Source: Rhodospirillaceae bacterium (GTDB taxonomy: Bacteria; Pseudomonadota; Alphaproteobacteria; Rhodospirillales; Rhodospirillaceae). From it: 64,000 nt of DNA. Every line of letters begins with the position of its first letter. The first letter of the stretch is position 1. The position numbers were made by a program, and so were the translations under genes. Of the stretch, positions 9,752 through 19,282 are shown in pieces. The notes under the pieces were generated by a model. That model saw only the letters and a program-made list of their open reading frames with translations, did no database searches and was not told where the DNA came from. Location: contig JAVJSV010000007.1 in the NCBI GenBank assembly GCA_040219235.1, positions 1-64,000 of the forward strand. The letters run 5' to 3'.

Positions 9752-11113
9752 ATGGCATCAGCCGCCGATCAGCTGGCTGCTAACGTCAACTTTGGCGTTT
9801 TCGCAAAGGCCACCGACCTAAAACGCCGCATTTGGTTTACGCTTGGTGCGTTGATCGTTTATCGCATGGGGACGTTTATTACGCTTCCTGGCATCGATCC
9901 ACAGGTGATGGCAGATATCATGCAACAGCAAAGTGCCGGCGTGCTCGGTATGTTTGATGTTTTTGCTGGTGGCGCATTGTCGCGCATGAGTATCTTCGCT
10001 CTTAATATTATGCCTTATATTTCAGCTGCAATTATTATGCAGCTGATGGCTGCCGTTAACCCAACCTTGGAACAGATGAAAAAAGAAGGGGTTACCGGGC
10101 GCATCAAAATGAACCAATACACGCGGTATCTGACCGTTGGTATTTGTGCGTTACAAGCGCTAGGTATTGCTTCAGGTTTGGAAGGGGCAACCAGTTCGAC
10201 CGGTGCTCTGGCAGTTCAAAACCCTGGTCTTTTCTTTAAGTTCACAACAATTATCACTCTGGTGGGTGGTACAATGTTCTTGGTCTGGCTGGGCGAGCAA
10301 ATCAGTGAGCGCGGTATTGGCCAAGGTGTTTCACTCCTTATCTTTGCCGGTATCGTCGCTGGCTTGCCTGGTGCGATTGCTCAAACCCTAGAACTGGGCC
10401 GCACAGGGGCTATGTCCCCCCTGGTGATTGTTGGGTTAATCGTTGGAATTATCGTAACGATTTTCTTGATCTGCTTTGTTGAGTTGGCTCAACGCCGCAT
10501 TATTGTCCAGTATCCAAAACGGCAGGTTGGCAACAAAATGTTTGGGGGTGAAAACTCCCATCTCCCATTAAAGCTAAATACCGCTGGTGTTATTCCGGCT
10601 ATTTTTGCCAGCTCTATATTGCTTATGCCGTTGACTGTTGCTGGCCTTCAGGGCGGCGCGGTTGATGCGAGCGGTGAGGGCGGTATTCTGAACACCATCG
10701 GAGTATTGCTGGGACGTGGTCAGCCTCTCTACCTCTTTCTTTACTCTGTGTTTATTGCATTCTTCGCCTTTTTCTATACGGCCTTGGTGTTTAACCCGGC
10801 GGATACGGCTGAGAATCTAAGAAAATATGGCGGTTTTATCCCCGGAATACGTCCTGGAAAAAACACAGCTGAATATATTGATTACGTTCTGACTCGTTTA
10901 ACCACCGTCGGTAGCATCTACTTGATTATTGTTTGTCTGCTGCCTGAAATTCTTATTTCTCGCATGAACGTGACGTTCTACTTCGGTGGCACAAGTCTCC
11001 TTATCGTTGTAAACGTTACCCTCAATACGGTTCAGCAAATTCAGTCTCACCTTCTTGCTCATCAATATGAAGGTCTCATCAAGAAATCCCGACTGCGTGG
11101 ACGAAACAGATGA
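9752..11113 (+). CDS. secY: Protein translocase subunit SecY
   Basis: SecY is the channel of the SecYEG translocon in the inner membrane. The 453-residue protein has ten hydrophobic segments and the family signatures RMGTFITLPGID (before TM2), GGALSRMSIFALNIMPYISA and FNPADTAENLRKYGGFIPGIRPG. It lies 5 bases after rplO, and its TGA overlaps the adk ATG (ATGA). Length is normal. Confidence 0.98.
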   Translation: MASAADQLAANVNFGVFAKATDLKRRIWFTLGALIVYRMGTFITLPGIDPQVMADIMQQQSAGVLGMFDVFAGGALSRMSIFALNIMPYISAAIIMQLMAAVNPTLEQMKKEGVTGRIKMNQYTRYLTVGICALQALGIASGLEGATSSTGALAVQNPGLFFKFTTIITLVGGTMFLVWLGEQISERGIGQGVSLLIFAGIVAGLPGAIAQTLELGRTGAMSPLVIVGLIVGIIVTIFLICFVELAQRRIIVQYPKRQVGNKMFGGENSHLPLKLNTAGVIPAIFASSILLMPLTVAGLQGGAVDASGEGGILNTIGVLLGRGQPLYLFLYSVFIAFFAFFYTALVFNPADTAENLRKYGGFIPGIRPGKNTAEYIDYVLTRLTTVGSIYLIIVCLLPEILISRMNVTFYFGGTSLLIVVNVTLNTVQQIQSHLLAHQYEGLIKKSRLRGRNR

Positions 11114-11766
11114 GCGGCATGCGCCTCATCTTGATGGGACCTCCCGGCGGTGGTAAGGGCACTCAAGCTAAATTTCTGGAAAGTGCTTATGGCATCGTAC
11201 AGTTGTCGACTGGCGATATGCTAAGGGCAGCCGTAGCTGCTGGCACTGATCTAGGAAACCAAGCAAAGCAGATTATGGACGCGGGTAACCTTGTCTCAGA
11301 TGAAATTATGATCGGTATGATTTCAGAGCGGCTGGACCACCCTGATTGCGCCAATGGATTTATCTTGGACGGCTTTCCGCGGACCGTAGCACAAGCTGAA
11401 GGTCTAGATGCTATGCTGATGGAAAAGGGCCTGAAGCTGGATTCAGTTATTGAAATCCGGGTGCCTGACCAAAAGCTGATAGACCGGATCACAGGCAGAT
11501 TTACCTGCGCGAAATGTGGCGAAGGGTATCACGACACATATAAAAAGACCAAAGTGGTTGAGATTTGTGATGTATGTGGCAGTAGCGAATTCATTCGACG
11601 TGCGGATGATAATGCCCAGACTGTTGTATCTCGGCTACAAGCTTATCACGGGCAAACGGCCCCTTTGCTCCCGTTTTACGAGCAAAAGGGCTTGCTTGCA
11701 GTCGTTGACGGTGACCAGGACATGGATGTCGTAACGGCAAGCATTAAAAGGGTTTTAGACAGCTGA
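11110..11766 (+). CDS. adk: Adenylate kinase with zinc-binding LID
   Basis: Adenylate kinase interconverts AMP + ATP and 2 ADP in the cytoplasm. The 218-residue product has the P-loop GPPGGGKGT (10-18), the AMP-site DGFPRT (87-92) and a LID with four cysteines, C133, C136, C153 and C156, the tetracysteine zinc-type pattern. The start at 11110 overlaps the secY stop; an internal ATG at 11119 (MRLILMGPPG) is possible. secY-adk-rpsM is a common order. Confidence 0.97.
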   Translation: MSGMRLILMGPPGGGKGTQAKFLESAYGIVQLSTGDMLRAAVAAGTDLGNQAKQIMDAGNLVSDEIMIGMISERLDHPDCANGFILDGFPRTVAQAEGLDAMLMEKGLKLDSVIEIRVPDQKLIDRITGRFTCAKCGEGYHDTYKKTKVVEICDVCGSSEFIRRADDNAQTVVSRLQAYHGQTAPLLPFYEQKGLLAVVDGDQDMDVVTASIKRVLDS

Positions 11767-11773
11767 GAGCGTG

Positions 11774-11801
11774 TTGACAGAGGGAGAAGCCTGCCTATAA
11801 T
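11774..11801 (+). promoter_or_regulatory. Consensus sigma70-type promoter before rpsM
   Basis: TTGACA (11774-11779) and TATAAT (11796-11801) are both perfect consensus hexamers, 16 bases apart, 8 bases after the adk stop. A start near 11808 would give a leader of about 60 bases containing GC-rich inverted repeats before rpsM. It would drive rpsM-rpsK-rpoA-rplQ separately from the upstream operon. Confidence 0.85.
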
Positions 11802-11866
11802 GGCGCGCTTTTCCGGCTGGGCCGAGCGCTCTCGAGAACAATTAATATTAAAAAGGAGTACGGGCT

Positions 11867-12244
11867 TTGGCGCGTATTGCAGGCGTTAACATTCCTACGA
11901 ATAAACGGGTCCCCATTGCTTTGACCTATATCTTTGGCATTGGGAGTACACGTGCTGTCGATATTTGTCATCGGGCTAACATAGATATGACCTTACGTGT
12001 CAATCAGTTGTCTGATGATGAGGTGGGACGGGTACGTGACATCATTGACCAAGACTTCGTGGTTGAGGGTGACCTTAGACGTGAAACCGCAATGAACATT
12101 AAGCGGTTGATGGATCTGGGGTGCTATCGAGGTTTGCGCCATCGTAAGGGGCTTCCTGTTCGCGGTCAGCGGACTCATACGAATGCGCGGACTCGCAAGG
12201 GCCCCGCAAAAGCCATCGCAGGCAAGAAAAAAGTTACCAAGTAA
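11867..12244 (+). CDS. rpsM: 30S ribosomal protein S13 (TTG start)
   Basis: S13 contacts tRNA and the large subunit from the 30S head. The 125-residue protein begins [22 protein letters not shown], which requires TTG at 11867 as the start; AAAAGGAG at 11851-11858 lies 8 bases upstream. The end [23 protein letters not shown] is diagnostic. It is the first gene after the promoter at 11774-11801. Confidence 0.96.
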   Translation: MARIAGVNIPTNKRVPIALTYIFGIGSTRAVDICHRANIDMTLRVNQLSDDEVGRVRDIIDQDFVVEGDLRRETAMNIKRLMDLGCYRGLRHRKGLPVRGQRTHTNARTRKGPAKAIAGKKKVTK

Positions 12245-12269
12245 CGCCAAATAACGGACGTAAAAAGAC

Positions 12270-12659
12270 ATGGCCAAGCCAGCTACACGAACACGCAAAA
12301 AAGAACGCAAGAATATCAGTTCAGGAATTGCGCATGTTAATTCGACCTTTAACAACACGCTCGTCACTATCACTGATGTTCAGGGCAACGCTATCTCCTG
12401 GTCTTCAGCCGGTGGTCAAGGGTTTAAAGGGTCAAGAAAGTCGACGCCTTACGCAGCCCAGATGGCCGCAGAAGATGCTGGCAAGAAAGCCATGGAACAC
12501 GGCATGAAAACGTTGTCGGTCCAGGTTAAAGGTCCAGGTAGCGGCAGAGAGTCCGCACTGCGTGCTTTGCAAACAGTTGGTTTCAATATCACGTCCATTC
12601 AGGATGTGACGCCCATCCCACATAACGGATGTCGTCCACGCAAGCGCCGCAGAGTTTAA
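12270..12659 (+). CDS. rpsK: 30S ribosomal protein S11
   Basis: S11 forms part of the 30S platform. The 129-residue protein has [38 protein letters not shown] and the end [20 protein letters not shown]. rpsD, which follows in E. coli, is absent here, as in many alphaproteobacteria. A strong hairpin lies between this gene and rpoA. Confidence 0.98.
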   Translation: MAKPATRTRKKERKNISSGIAHVNSTFNNTLVTITDVQGNAISWSSAGGQGFKGSRKSTPYAAQMAAEDAGKKAMEHGMKTLSVQVKGPGSGRESALRALQTVGFNITSIQDVTPIPHNGCRPRKRRRV

Positions 12660-12672
12660 AAAATATATGTTT

Positions 12673-12696
12673 GCTGTTCCACATCAGTGGAACAGC
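12673..12696 (+). promoter_or_regulatory. Perfect 10-bp hairpin in the rpsK-rpoA gap
   Basis: GCTGTTCCAC (12673-12682) and GTGGAACAGC (12687-12696) pair perfectly over an ATCA loop. No T tract follows, so complete termination is unlikely. A role in mRNA processing, stability or partial attenuation, which would tune rpoA against the ribosomal genes, is inference. Confidence 0.5.
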
Positions 12697-12752
12697 TGTT
12701 CGGGCACTGAAACTTTAAGCGCCCATCACCTTTAGAAGAGCGGGATCACGCC

Positions 12753-13769
12753 GTGTTACAGAAAAACTGGCAAGAGCTGATTAAGCCTAACAAACTCAAC
12801 GTTGAGGGTGGAGATGATAGCACCCGTACGGCGACCATTGTTGCTGAGCCGCTAGAACGCGGTTTTGGTATTACACTCGGTAATGCGCTACGCCGTATTT
12901 TGTTGTCGTCCTTGCAGGGCGCTGCAATTACATCAATCCGCATTGAAAGCGTATTGCACGAGTTTTCATCTGTTCCGGGTGTGCGTGAAGATGTTACGGA
13001 TTTGATCTTGAACATCAAGCAGATTGCCTTGGCTATGCATGCTGAAGGCCCGAAGCGCATGACGTTGACTGCGAAAGGTCCTGGTGAAGTTACAGCGGCA
13101 CAAATTGACACGCCTGCAGATATTGAAATTATGAACCCCGACCTTGTGATTTGTCACTTGGATGACGGCGCGAAGCTCGATATCGAAATGGAAGTCAGCA
13201 ATGGTAAAGGCTATGTGGCTGCTGTCCAGAACCGTAAGGAAGATGATGCCATTGGTGTCATTCCAATTGACGCGATCTTCAGTCCAGTCCGTCGTGTGTC
13301 GTATTCCGTAGACAACACGCGCGTTGGTCAGGTTACTGACTACGATAAATTATCCATGAAGGTTCATACCAACGGTGCCGTAAGCCCAGAAGATGCTGTG
13401 GCTCTCGCAGCCCGTATTCTTCAAGATCAGCTGCAACTCTTCATCAACTTCGAAGAGCCAAGCCAAGCATTCCACGAGCGGCCTGATGAAGACCTGCCAT
13501 TCAATAAACATCTTCTCCGTAAGGTTGATGAGTTGGAACTTTCGGTACGTTCTGCCAACTGCCTGAAGAACGACAACATCATTTACATTGGTGACTTGGT
13601 TCAAAAGTCTGAAGCTGAAATGCTTCGCACGCCTAACTTCGGTCGCAAGTCTTTGAACGAGATTAAAGAAGTGTTGGCACAAATGGGTCTGCACCTGGGC
13701 ATGGAAGTTACCAATTGGCCACCTGAAAATATCGAAGATTTGGCCAAAAAACTCGAAGAACCTTTCTAG
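12753..13769 (+). CDS. rpoA: DNA-directed RNA polymerase subunit alpha (GTG start)
   Basis: The alpha subunit dimerises to seed RNA polymerase assembly, and its C-terminal domain binds UP elements and activators. The 338-residue protein has the N-terminal domain signature [20 protein letters not shown] (about residues 29-48) and a C-terminal domain with [15 protein letters not shown] and [16 protein letters not shown]. The start is GTG 12753. Both domains are complete. Confidence 0.98.
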   Translation: MLQKNWQELIKPNKLNVEGGDDSTRTATIVAEPLERGFGITLGNALRRILLSSLQGAAITSIRIESVLHEFSSVPGVREDVTDLILNIKQIALAMHAEGPKRMTLTAKGPGEVTAAQIDTPADIEIMNPDLVICHLDDGAKLDIEMEVSNGKGYVAAVQNRKEDDAIGVIPIDAIFSPVRRVSYSVDNTRVGQVTDYDKLSMKVHTNGAVSPEDAVALAARILQDQLQLFINFEEPSQAFHERPDEDLPFNKHLLRKVDELELSVRSANCLKNDNIIYIGDLVQKSEAEMLRTPNFGRKSLNEIKEVLAQMGLHLGMEVTNWPPENIEDLAKKLEEPF

Positions 13770-13892
13770 GCAAACGGTTCAGTTTTTCAATACTCGGGCT
13801 ATGAGAGCCTAACCCGCTTGTACAGTTGATCTGGCAAGGGGCATTTAAAATCAGTCTCGCGCGCGAGGCACCAGACGGTAAGGAGTTATGTC

Positions 13893-14324
13893 ATGCGACA
13901 TGGAATGAGTGGCCGCAAGTTTAACCGCAAAAGCCAGCATCGCCGGGCGATGTTCTCAAACTTGGCCAACGCTTTGTTTAAACATGAGCAAATCACGACA
14001 ACACTTCCAAAGGCTAAAGACCTCCGGCCTTATGCGGAACAGTTGATCACCCTTGCTAAGCGTGGCGATTTGCATGCCCGCCGTCTGGTAATGGCCAAGT
14101 TGCGCGATAAGGTCATCGTGTCAAAGCTCTTCTCCACACTTGCAGAGCGTTATGCAGAGCGGCCTGGTGGGTATACCCGTGTCTTAAAGGCTGGGTTCCG
14201 CTACGGTGATGCGGCACCAATGGCTGTTATTGAACTGATAGACCGTGACCAAGATGCTAAGGGGTTAGACTCTGGTCCTGTGCAAGAGAAGGTCGTGGAT
14301 GAGGAAATTCCGGCTGAAGTCTAG
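13893..14324 (+). CDS. rplQ: 50S ribosomal protein L17
   Basis: L17 is a large-subunit protein near the tunnel exit. The 143-residue product starts [20 protein letters not shown] and has [29 protein letters not shown] in place, followed by a short acidic tail ([10 protein letters not shown]). TAAGGAG precedes the ATG. It closes the alpha operon; a strong terminator follows 26 bases later. Confidence 0.97.
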   Translation: MRHGMSGRKFNRKSQHRRAMFSNLANALFKHEQITTTLPKAKDLRPYAEQLITLAKRGDLHARRLVMAKLRDKVIVSKLFSTLAERYAERPGGYTRVLKAGFRYGDAAPMAVIELIDRDQDAKGLDSGPVQEKVVDEEIPAEV

Positions 14325-14350
14325 TGACTGTCTTTGGCTAAAAAATCACA

Positions 14351-14382
14351 AAAGGCGGACTTTAATTGGTCCGCCTTTTTTT
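14351..14382 (+). terminator. Intrinsic terminator after rplQ
   Basis: AAAGGCGGAC (14351-14360) pairs with GTCCGCCTTT (14369-14378) across an 8-base loop and runs into a T tract. This is a textbook Rho-independent terminator closing the ribosomal super-operon. Confidence 0.93.
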
Positions 14383-14469
14383 GTTGCAATTACAATATAT
14401 CAATATCTTAAGTTCGATCCTGAACGACAGTCTGCTATCACTATGTCACGGAAGCACAGGAGAGATAAT

Positions 14470-15888
14470 GTGATCGCAATGAGGTCGGTGATTGTTCTGG
14501 CGGCAGTCTTTGCTGTGGTTATAGGGACGGGTGACATACGCGCTCAGACCAGCAGCGTTCCAACGTCTCAAGGCGAGATTAAGCTCACATTTGCGCCAGT
14601 GGTTAAGCGCACAGCACCTGCTGTTGTTAACATTTACACCAAACGTGTTGTTCAACAGCGCGCACCGAGTCTGTTTAACGATCCTTTTTTTAGGCGTTTC
14701 TTCGGAGACGGTGCCGAACGTTTTGGTATGCCACAAGAGCGCATTCAAAATTCACTCGGTTCAGGTGTTGTGGTCCGTGAAGACGGCATTGTCATAACCA
14801 ATAATCATGTCATTGCAGACTCAGATGAAATCACTGTCGTTTTGGCAGACCGCAGAGAGTTTGATGCTGAGGTTGTCGGAACAGATGAACGTACTGACTT
14901 AGCTGTATTGCGAATAAACAATGCCCCCAAAAACCTGCCTGCCCTCAAGCTTGGTGATGCGGACGCTTTGGAAGTGGGGGACCTGGTGCTGGCGATTGGA
15001 AATCCGTTTGGTGTTGGTCAAACGGTTACCAGCGGAATTGTTTCTGCCGTAGCACGCTCCACTGTGGGTGTATCTGACTTCCGATCTTTTATTCAAACGG
15101 ATGCTGCGATTAATCCGGGCAACTCTGGTGGTGCGTTGGTCACCATCAGTGGGGAATTGGTTGGCATAAATACGGCAATTTACTCGCAGGACGGTGGCAG
15201 CGTTGGGATCGGTTTTGCCATCCCAACGGCGATGATCCGCGCGGTGTTGGACAGCATTCTTAAAGAAGGCCGTGCGGTCCGGGCCTGGTTGGGCGCAAGC
15301 GGTCAATCCGTGACGTCTGAATTTGCGGAAGCCCTGGGTCTTCAGCGGCCACTGGGGGTCATTGTAAACTCGGTGTATGAGGGCGGCCCAGGAGATAATG
15401 CGGGAATCAAAGTCGGTGACGTTTTGACAGCAGTAAACGGGCGCGAAATTTTAGATGCTGAAAATCTACGCTATCGCCTCGCCACTTTGGTTGTCGGCGA
15501 AGTTGCTGATGTTGAACTGTATCGTGATGGTGATAAGCGCACTGTAATAGTCAATTTAGTGAAGCCGCCCGAGAACCCATCTCGTGACGAAACAGAGTTG
15601 TCTGATCAATTACTACCGTTTGGTGGTGCGACCGTAGCTAATGTGAATCCAGCTTTGGCCGAAGAACTCGGTATAGAATTGGAAGACGGCGTGATTGTTT
15701 TGCGTCTGAAAAGACGCAGTTTCGCGCGTCAGGCCGGTTTGGCACCGGGTGATCTTATACTCAAGATCAATGGTGAGGATATCAAAACGGTCGATGATCT
15801 GTCAGCCGTTTTAGCGCGGGGTGGGCGGCAATGGGCCTTTTCCATTAAGCGCGGCGGGCGCATCCTTGAGCGTTCAATCGGGCTGTGA
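14470..15888 (+). CDS. Do-family periplasmic serine protease (DegP/DegQ-like)
   Basis: This is an HtrA/Do endopeptidase, which degrades or refolds damaged envelope proteins. From GTG 14470 (AGGAG at 14458-14462, 7 bases away) it has 472 residues: a signal peptide of about 26 residues ending DIRAQ, a trypsin-like domain with catalytic H113 (NNHVIA), D143 (RTDLAVL) and S219 (NPGNSGGAL), and two PDZ domains, about 265-355 and 375-470. An in-frame ATG at 14443 (MSRKHRRDN) is an alternative start. The stop overlaps rarA by 4 bases. DegP, DegQ and DegS types cannot be separated from sequence alone, but two PDZ domains exclude a DegS-like form. Confidence 0.93.
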   Translation: MIAMRSVIVLAAVFAVVIGTGDIRAQTSSVPTSQGEIKLTFAPVVKRTAPAVVNIYTKRVVQQRAPSLFNDPFFRRFFGDGAERFGMPQERIQNSLGSGVVVREDGIVITNNHVIADSDEITVVLADRREFDAEVVGTDERTDLAVLRINNAPKNLPALKLGDADALEVGDLVLAIGNPFGVGQTVTSGIVSAVARSTVGVSDFRSFIQTDAAINPGNSGGALVTISGELVGINTAIYSQDGGSVGIGFAIPTAMIRAVLDSILKEGRAVRAWLGASGQSVTSEFAEALGLQRPLGVIVNSVYEGGPGDNAGIKVGDVLTAVNGREILDAENLRYRLATLVVGEVADVELYRDGDKRTVIVNLVKPPENPSRDETELSDQLLPFGGATVANVNPALAEELGIELEDGVIVLRLKRRSFARQAGLAPGDLILKINGEDIKTVDDLSAVLARGGRQWAFSIKRGGRILERSIGL

Positions 15889-17231
15889 CCTCATTATTTG
15901 ATGATCAGGAGTCTACGCGCTCCACGAAGCAGGCCAAGCCACGTCAGACTCCGGGTCAACCGTTGGCAGACAGACTCAGGCCCGATGAACTGAAAGATGT
16001 CGTTGGCCAAGATCACTTGCTCGCCAAAGAGGGGCCAATCGGTCGGATGCTAGAGACTGGGCGACTATCGTCAATTCTCTTATGGGGGCCGCCTGGGTGC
16101 GGAAAAACCACCATCGCGAAGCTTCTGGCCGGACGAACAGATATGCATTTTGAACCGCTGTCAGCTGTTTTCTCCGGCGTTGCGGATCTTAAAAAGGTAT
16201 TTGCAGCGGCAAAAGAAAGAGCCTCAATGGGTCGCGGGACTTTATTGTTTATCGATGAAATCCATCGCTTTAATAGAGCACAACAGGATGCGTTCTTGCC
16301 TGTGGTTGAGAATGGCACCATTACCCTTATCGGGGCAACGACCGAGAACCCATCCTTCGAGTTAAATGCGGCGCTGCTGTCCCGCTGTCAGGTGCTGGTA
16401 CTGCACCGTCTCAGCGACGCTGCCTTAGAGACATTGCTGTGCCGCGCAGAAGAGTCCAAACACGTCAGCTTACCGCTGACCGAAGACGCACGTGCAGCGC
16501 TCCGTGCCATGGCCGACGGGGATGGTCGGCACATACTAGCTCTCGCCGATGAGCTTCTAGCACTTTCAGATGTAACCGATCCACTAACACCTGCTGATCT
16601 TGCGGCCACGCTGCAGCGCCGTGCGCCTGTTTATGACAAAGACCGCGAGGGCCACTACAACCTCATCAGCGCCGCTCATAAATCTCTCCGGGGCTCTGAT
16701 CCAGACGCAGCCTTGTACTGGGTGTCACGTATGATTGATGGCGGAGAAGACCCGACTTACATTCTTCGGCGCTTAACCCGGTTCGCCGTCGAGGACATCG
16801 GCCTTGCCGATCCGCAGGCGGTTGTGCAGGCGCTCTCCGCGTGGGATGTGTACGATAGGTTAGGCTCTCCTGAGGGTGATTTGGCGATTTCACAGTTGGT
16901 GATTTACTTAGCAACGGCACCTAAATCCAACGCCGCCTATCGTGCCCACAAGCTCGCGAACCAGTCGGCCAAAAAAACCGGCTCCCTGATGCCGCCGAAG
17001 CATATCCTGAACGCGCCGACAAAACTTATGAAGACCCTGGGCTACGGTAAAGATTACGCTTACGATCATGACAGCGATGACGGGTTTTCGGGGCAGAACT
17101 ATTTTCCCGAGACGATGGCCCGGGAAACGTTCTACAGCCCACCTGAACGTGGTTTTGAACGCGAGATCAACAAGCGTCTAAACTACTGGAATAAGCTGCG
17201 GCGTGAAAAGAACGCCCAAGCTAAGGATTAA
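15885..17231 (+). CDS. rarA: Replication-associated recombination protein A, AAA+ ATPase
   Basis: RarA (MgsA) acts at stalled replication forks and is related to clamp-loader and RuvB ATPases. The 448-residue protein has Walker A GPPGCGKT (68-75), Walker B LLFIDEIH (120-127), the sensor ATTENPSFELN and the C-terminal MgsA domain with SRMIDGGEDPTYILRRL and GSLMPPKHILNAPTKLMK. GTG 15885 overlaps the protease stop (GTGA), indicating coupling. crcB starts 5 bases after the stop. Confidence 0.95.
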   Translation: MTSLFDDQESTRSTKQAKPRQTPGQPLADRLRPDELKDVVGQDHLLAKEGPIGRMLETGRLSSILLWGPPGCGKTTIAKLLAGRTDMHFEPLSAVFSGVADLKKVFAAAKERASMGRGTLLFIDEIHRFNRAQQDAFLPVVENGTITLIGATTENPSFELNAALLSRCQVLVLHRLSDAALETLLCRAEESKHVSLPLTEDARAALRAMADGDGRHILALADELLALSDVTDPLTPADLAATLQRRAPVYDKDREGHYNLISAAHKSLRGSDPDAALYWVSRMIDGGEDPTYILRRLTRFAVEDIGLADPQAVVQALSAWDVYDRLGSPEGDLAISQLVIYLATAPKSNAAYRAHKLANQSAKKTGSLMPPKHILNAPTKLMKTLGYGKDYAYDHDSDDGFSGQNYFPETMARETFYSPPERGFEREINKRLNYWNKLRREKNAQAKD

Positions 17232-17236
17232 GCCAC

Positions 17237-17623
17237 ATGAATTGGACAGTCGTTGCGTCGGTTGCTGCCGGAGGTGCCGTAGGGTCCGCCCTGCGCTATC
17301 TGACCACCGTTGCCGTGCAACGCGCCTTTGGGACTGGGTTTCCCATCTGGACCCTCAGCGTCAATGTTTTGGGTGCCTTTATCATGGGCGTGCTGGTGTC
17401 TACAATTGCTCTCAAATGGTCGCTCGGGCAGGTGGGGCAAGCGTTTCTGATGGTAGGTGTGCTCGGCGGCTTTACGACCTTTTCAGCGTTCTCATTGGAT
17501 GTCGTGACCCTCTATGAACGCAATCAAACCCTGGCCGCGGGCGGATACATCCTGGCGTCGGTGGCGCTGAGCATCGCTGCCCTGATCGCCGGGATGAATT
17601 TAGCGCGCGCGGTGCTGGCATGA
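17237..17623 (+). CDS. crcB: Fluoride channel CrcB/Fluc
   Basis: Fluc channels export fluoride as dual-topology dimers. The 128-residue protein has four hydrophobic segments and the family motifs GGAVGSALRYLT, WTLSVNVLGAFIMG and GGFTTFSAFSLD. It is embedded in an operon, 5 bases after rarA and overlapping the next gene by 4 bases. No space exists for a fluoride riboswitch directly upstream. Confidence 0.95.
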   Translation: MNWTVVASVAAGGAVGSALRYLTTVAVQRAFGTGFPIWTLSVNVLGAFIMGVLVSTIALKWSLGQVGQAFLMVGVLGGFTTFSAFSLDVVTLYERNQTLAAGGYILASVALSIAALIAGMNLARAVLA

Positions 17624-18591
17624 GCGGCGTTCATCACCGCACCGTTGCTGCCGATGAAGCGGACCTGAGACTGGATCGATGGTTTAAGCGGCATTTTCCC
17701 GGCCTCACGCACGGTCAGTTGGAAAAGATGTTGCGCAAAGGCCAGGTGCGCGTCGATGGCGGGCGTGCCAAAGCGAACCTGAGGCTAGAGCCGGGCCAGA
17801 CCTTGCGTATTCCGCCGATGCCCGAAGCATCAGATGTTCCGCGCCAACCAAAAAATGAATCCTACGCCGATCCCGAATTGGTTCAAATCCTGTTGGATAG
17901 CATTCTTTATAAAGATAGAGATGTGCTGGCCATCAACAAGCCCGCTGGTGTGGCGGTACAGGGCGGCAGCGGGGTATCCGTTCATATTGATGGTGCATTG
18001 GATGCGTTGAAGTTCGACGCCAAAGAGCGCCCCAAACTTGTTCACCGGCTAGATAAAGATACCGCAGGTGTCTTGCTGCTCGGACGCAGTGCATCGGCAG
18101 CTGCCGAGCTCACCAAAGCCTTTCGTCATAGAGAGGCACAGAAACTCTATTGGGCTGTGGTGATTGGCTGCCCCGAAGTGCCGGACGGCCAAATCGAAGC
18201 CGCGCTGTCCAAGAGCGGCGGCCCCCAAGACGAACGTATGCACATAGATGCTGAGGATGGAAAAGCAGCCATAACTGATTTTAAAGTCATCAGCAGTGCC
18301 GCAGGCAAAGTGTCGTGGCTGGATTTGCGTCCTCGCACCGGGCGAACCCATCAGCTTCGTGTCCACTGTGCTGCGATTGAGACACCAATCCTCGGCGATG
18401 GAAAATATGGTGGACGCACAGCCTTTTTAGCCGATCTGCCTGGAGCTAAGGCGCTGCATTTGTTTGCCCGTGGTATTCGTTTGCCCCGCCGGCAAGGCCC
18501 GCCGTTAGAGGTCTACGCGCCGCTGCCACCTCAAATGGCCGAGACATTCAAATATTTTGGTTTCGAGCTTTCTGAAGCCGATAACATTTAG
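17620..18591 (+). CDS. RluA-family 23S rRNA pseudouridine synthase (RluC-like)
   Basis: Members of this family convert specific uridines in 23S rRNA to pseudouridine. The 323-residue protein has an N-terminal S4 RNA-binding domain (about 15-65, LDRWFKRHFPGLTHGQLEKMLRKG) and the catalytic domain with VHRLDKDTAGVLLL, catalytic Asp at 145. The later RPRTGRTHQLRVHCA motif is also present. Position after crcB-rarA is common in alphaproteobacteria. RluC is the likeliest match; RluD is possible. Confidence 0.9.
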   Translation: MSGVHHRTVAADEADLRLDRWFKRHFPGLTHGQLEKMLRKGQVRVDGGRAKANLRLEPGQTLRIPPMPEASDVPRQPKNESYADPELVQILLDSILYKDRDVLAINKPAGVAVQGGSGVSVHIDGALDALKFDAKERPKLVHRLDKDTAGVLLLGRSASAAAELTKAFRHREAQKLYWAVVIGCPEVPDGQIEAALSKSGGPQDERMHIDAEDGKAAITDFKVISSAAGKVSWLDLRPRTGRTHQLRVHCAAIETPILGDGKYGGRTAFLADLPGAKALHLFARGIRLPRRQGPPLEVYAPLPPQMAETFKYFGFELSEADNI

Positions 18592-18603
18592 GTCTGTCAG
18601 CAC

Positions 18604-19272
18604 GTGCCAAAGTTACCCCTCGTTATTCTCGATCTTGATGGCACCCTCGTTGATAGTCAGCACGTTATCGTCCAGATGATGACGGTGGCAGCAGTGCAAA
18701 CCGGTTTGCCTGTGCCCTCTGACGATGCTGTCAAGAGCATCATTGGTCTGTCATTGGATCACGCGATTTATGAATTGTTCCCAATGGCTGAAGGCTCAAA
18801 GCTTCCTGATGTGGTTGAGGCATATCGCACCGAAGCCCTGCGTGTGCGGGCGCAACCCAATGACCCGGAGGTTTTGTTCGACGGGGCGAGGGACTTCGTG
18901 AGCCTGCTCAGGCAGAGCGGCTATTTGCTTGGTATTGCGACTGGTAAAGCGCGCCGCGGTGTTGATCATTTTTGTAAAAAATATGAGATGGTCGGATGGT
19001 TTGATACCATTCAAACGCCCGATACCAACCCGGGAAAACCACACCCTGGCATGATCGAGTCGGCGCTTTCTGAGACGGGCGCATCAATTGAGCACGCGGT
19101 CATGGTGGGCGATACAACTTTTGATATAGAAATGGCCCGGAATGCGGGGGTTTTTGCCATAGGCGTTGGCTGGGGCAATCATCATATCCCAGCCCTTGAG
19201 CAGGCCGGTGCAGACCATATAGTACAGAGTATGGAAGATTTGCCGCAGGTCATTTCACGGATATTAGGATAA
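18604..19272 (+). CDS. HAD-superfamily hydrolase, phosphoglycolate phosphatase-like
   Basis: The 222-residue protein is a HAD phosphatase with nucleophile motif DLDGTLVDS (D10, D12), motif II-III region GIATGKARRGV and motif IV VMVGDTTFDIEMARNAG. The cap between residues 20 and 90 is helical, as in Gph-like enzymes. The substrate cannot be told from sequence. GTG 18604 is the start. It sits between rluC and asmA in the same operon; many alphaproteobacteria have a HAD gene after this rluC. Confidence 0.85.
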   Translation: MPKLPLVILDLDGTLVDSQHVIVQMMTVAAVQTGLPVPSDDAVKSIIGLSLDHAIYELFPMAEGSKLPDVVEAYRTEALRVRAQPNDPEVLFDGARDFVSLLRQSGYLLGIATGKARRGVDHFCKKYEMVGWFDTIQTPDTNPGKPHPGMIESALSETGASIEHAVMVGDTTFDIEMARNAGVFAIGVGWGNHHIPALEQAGADHIVQSMEDLPQVISRILG

Positions 19273-19282
19273 GAGGCACAAC

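Noticed and set aside
13770-13892. Promoter for rplQ in the rpoA-rplQ gap
   Set aside because: TTGATC and TAAAAT are only 14 bases apart and TTGTAC is 22 bases from the same element, so no acceptable pair exists. The CTCGCGCGCGAG palindrome alone is weak evidence.
17100-17236. Fluoride riboswitch before crcB
   Set aside because: crcB starts 5 bases after rarA inside an operon, so there is no leader to hold the element.
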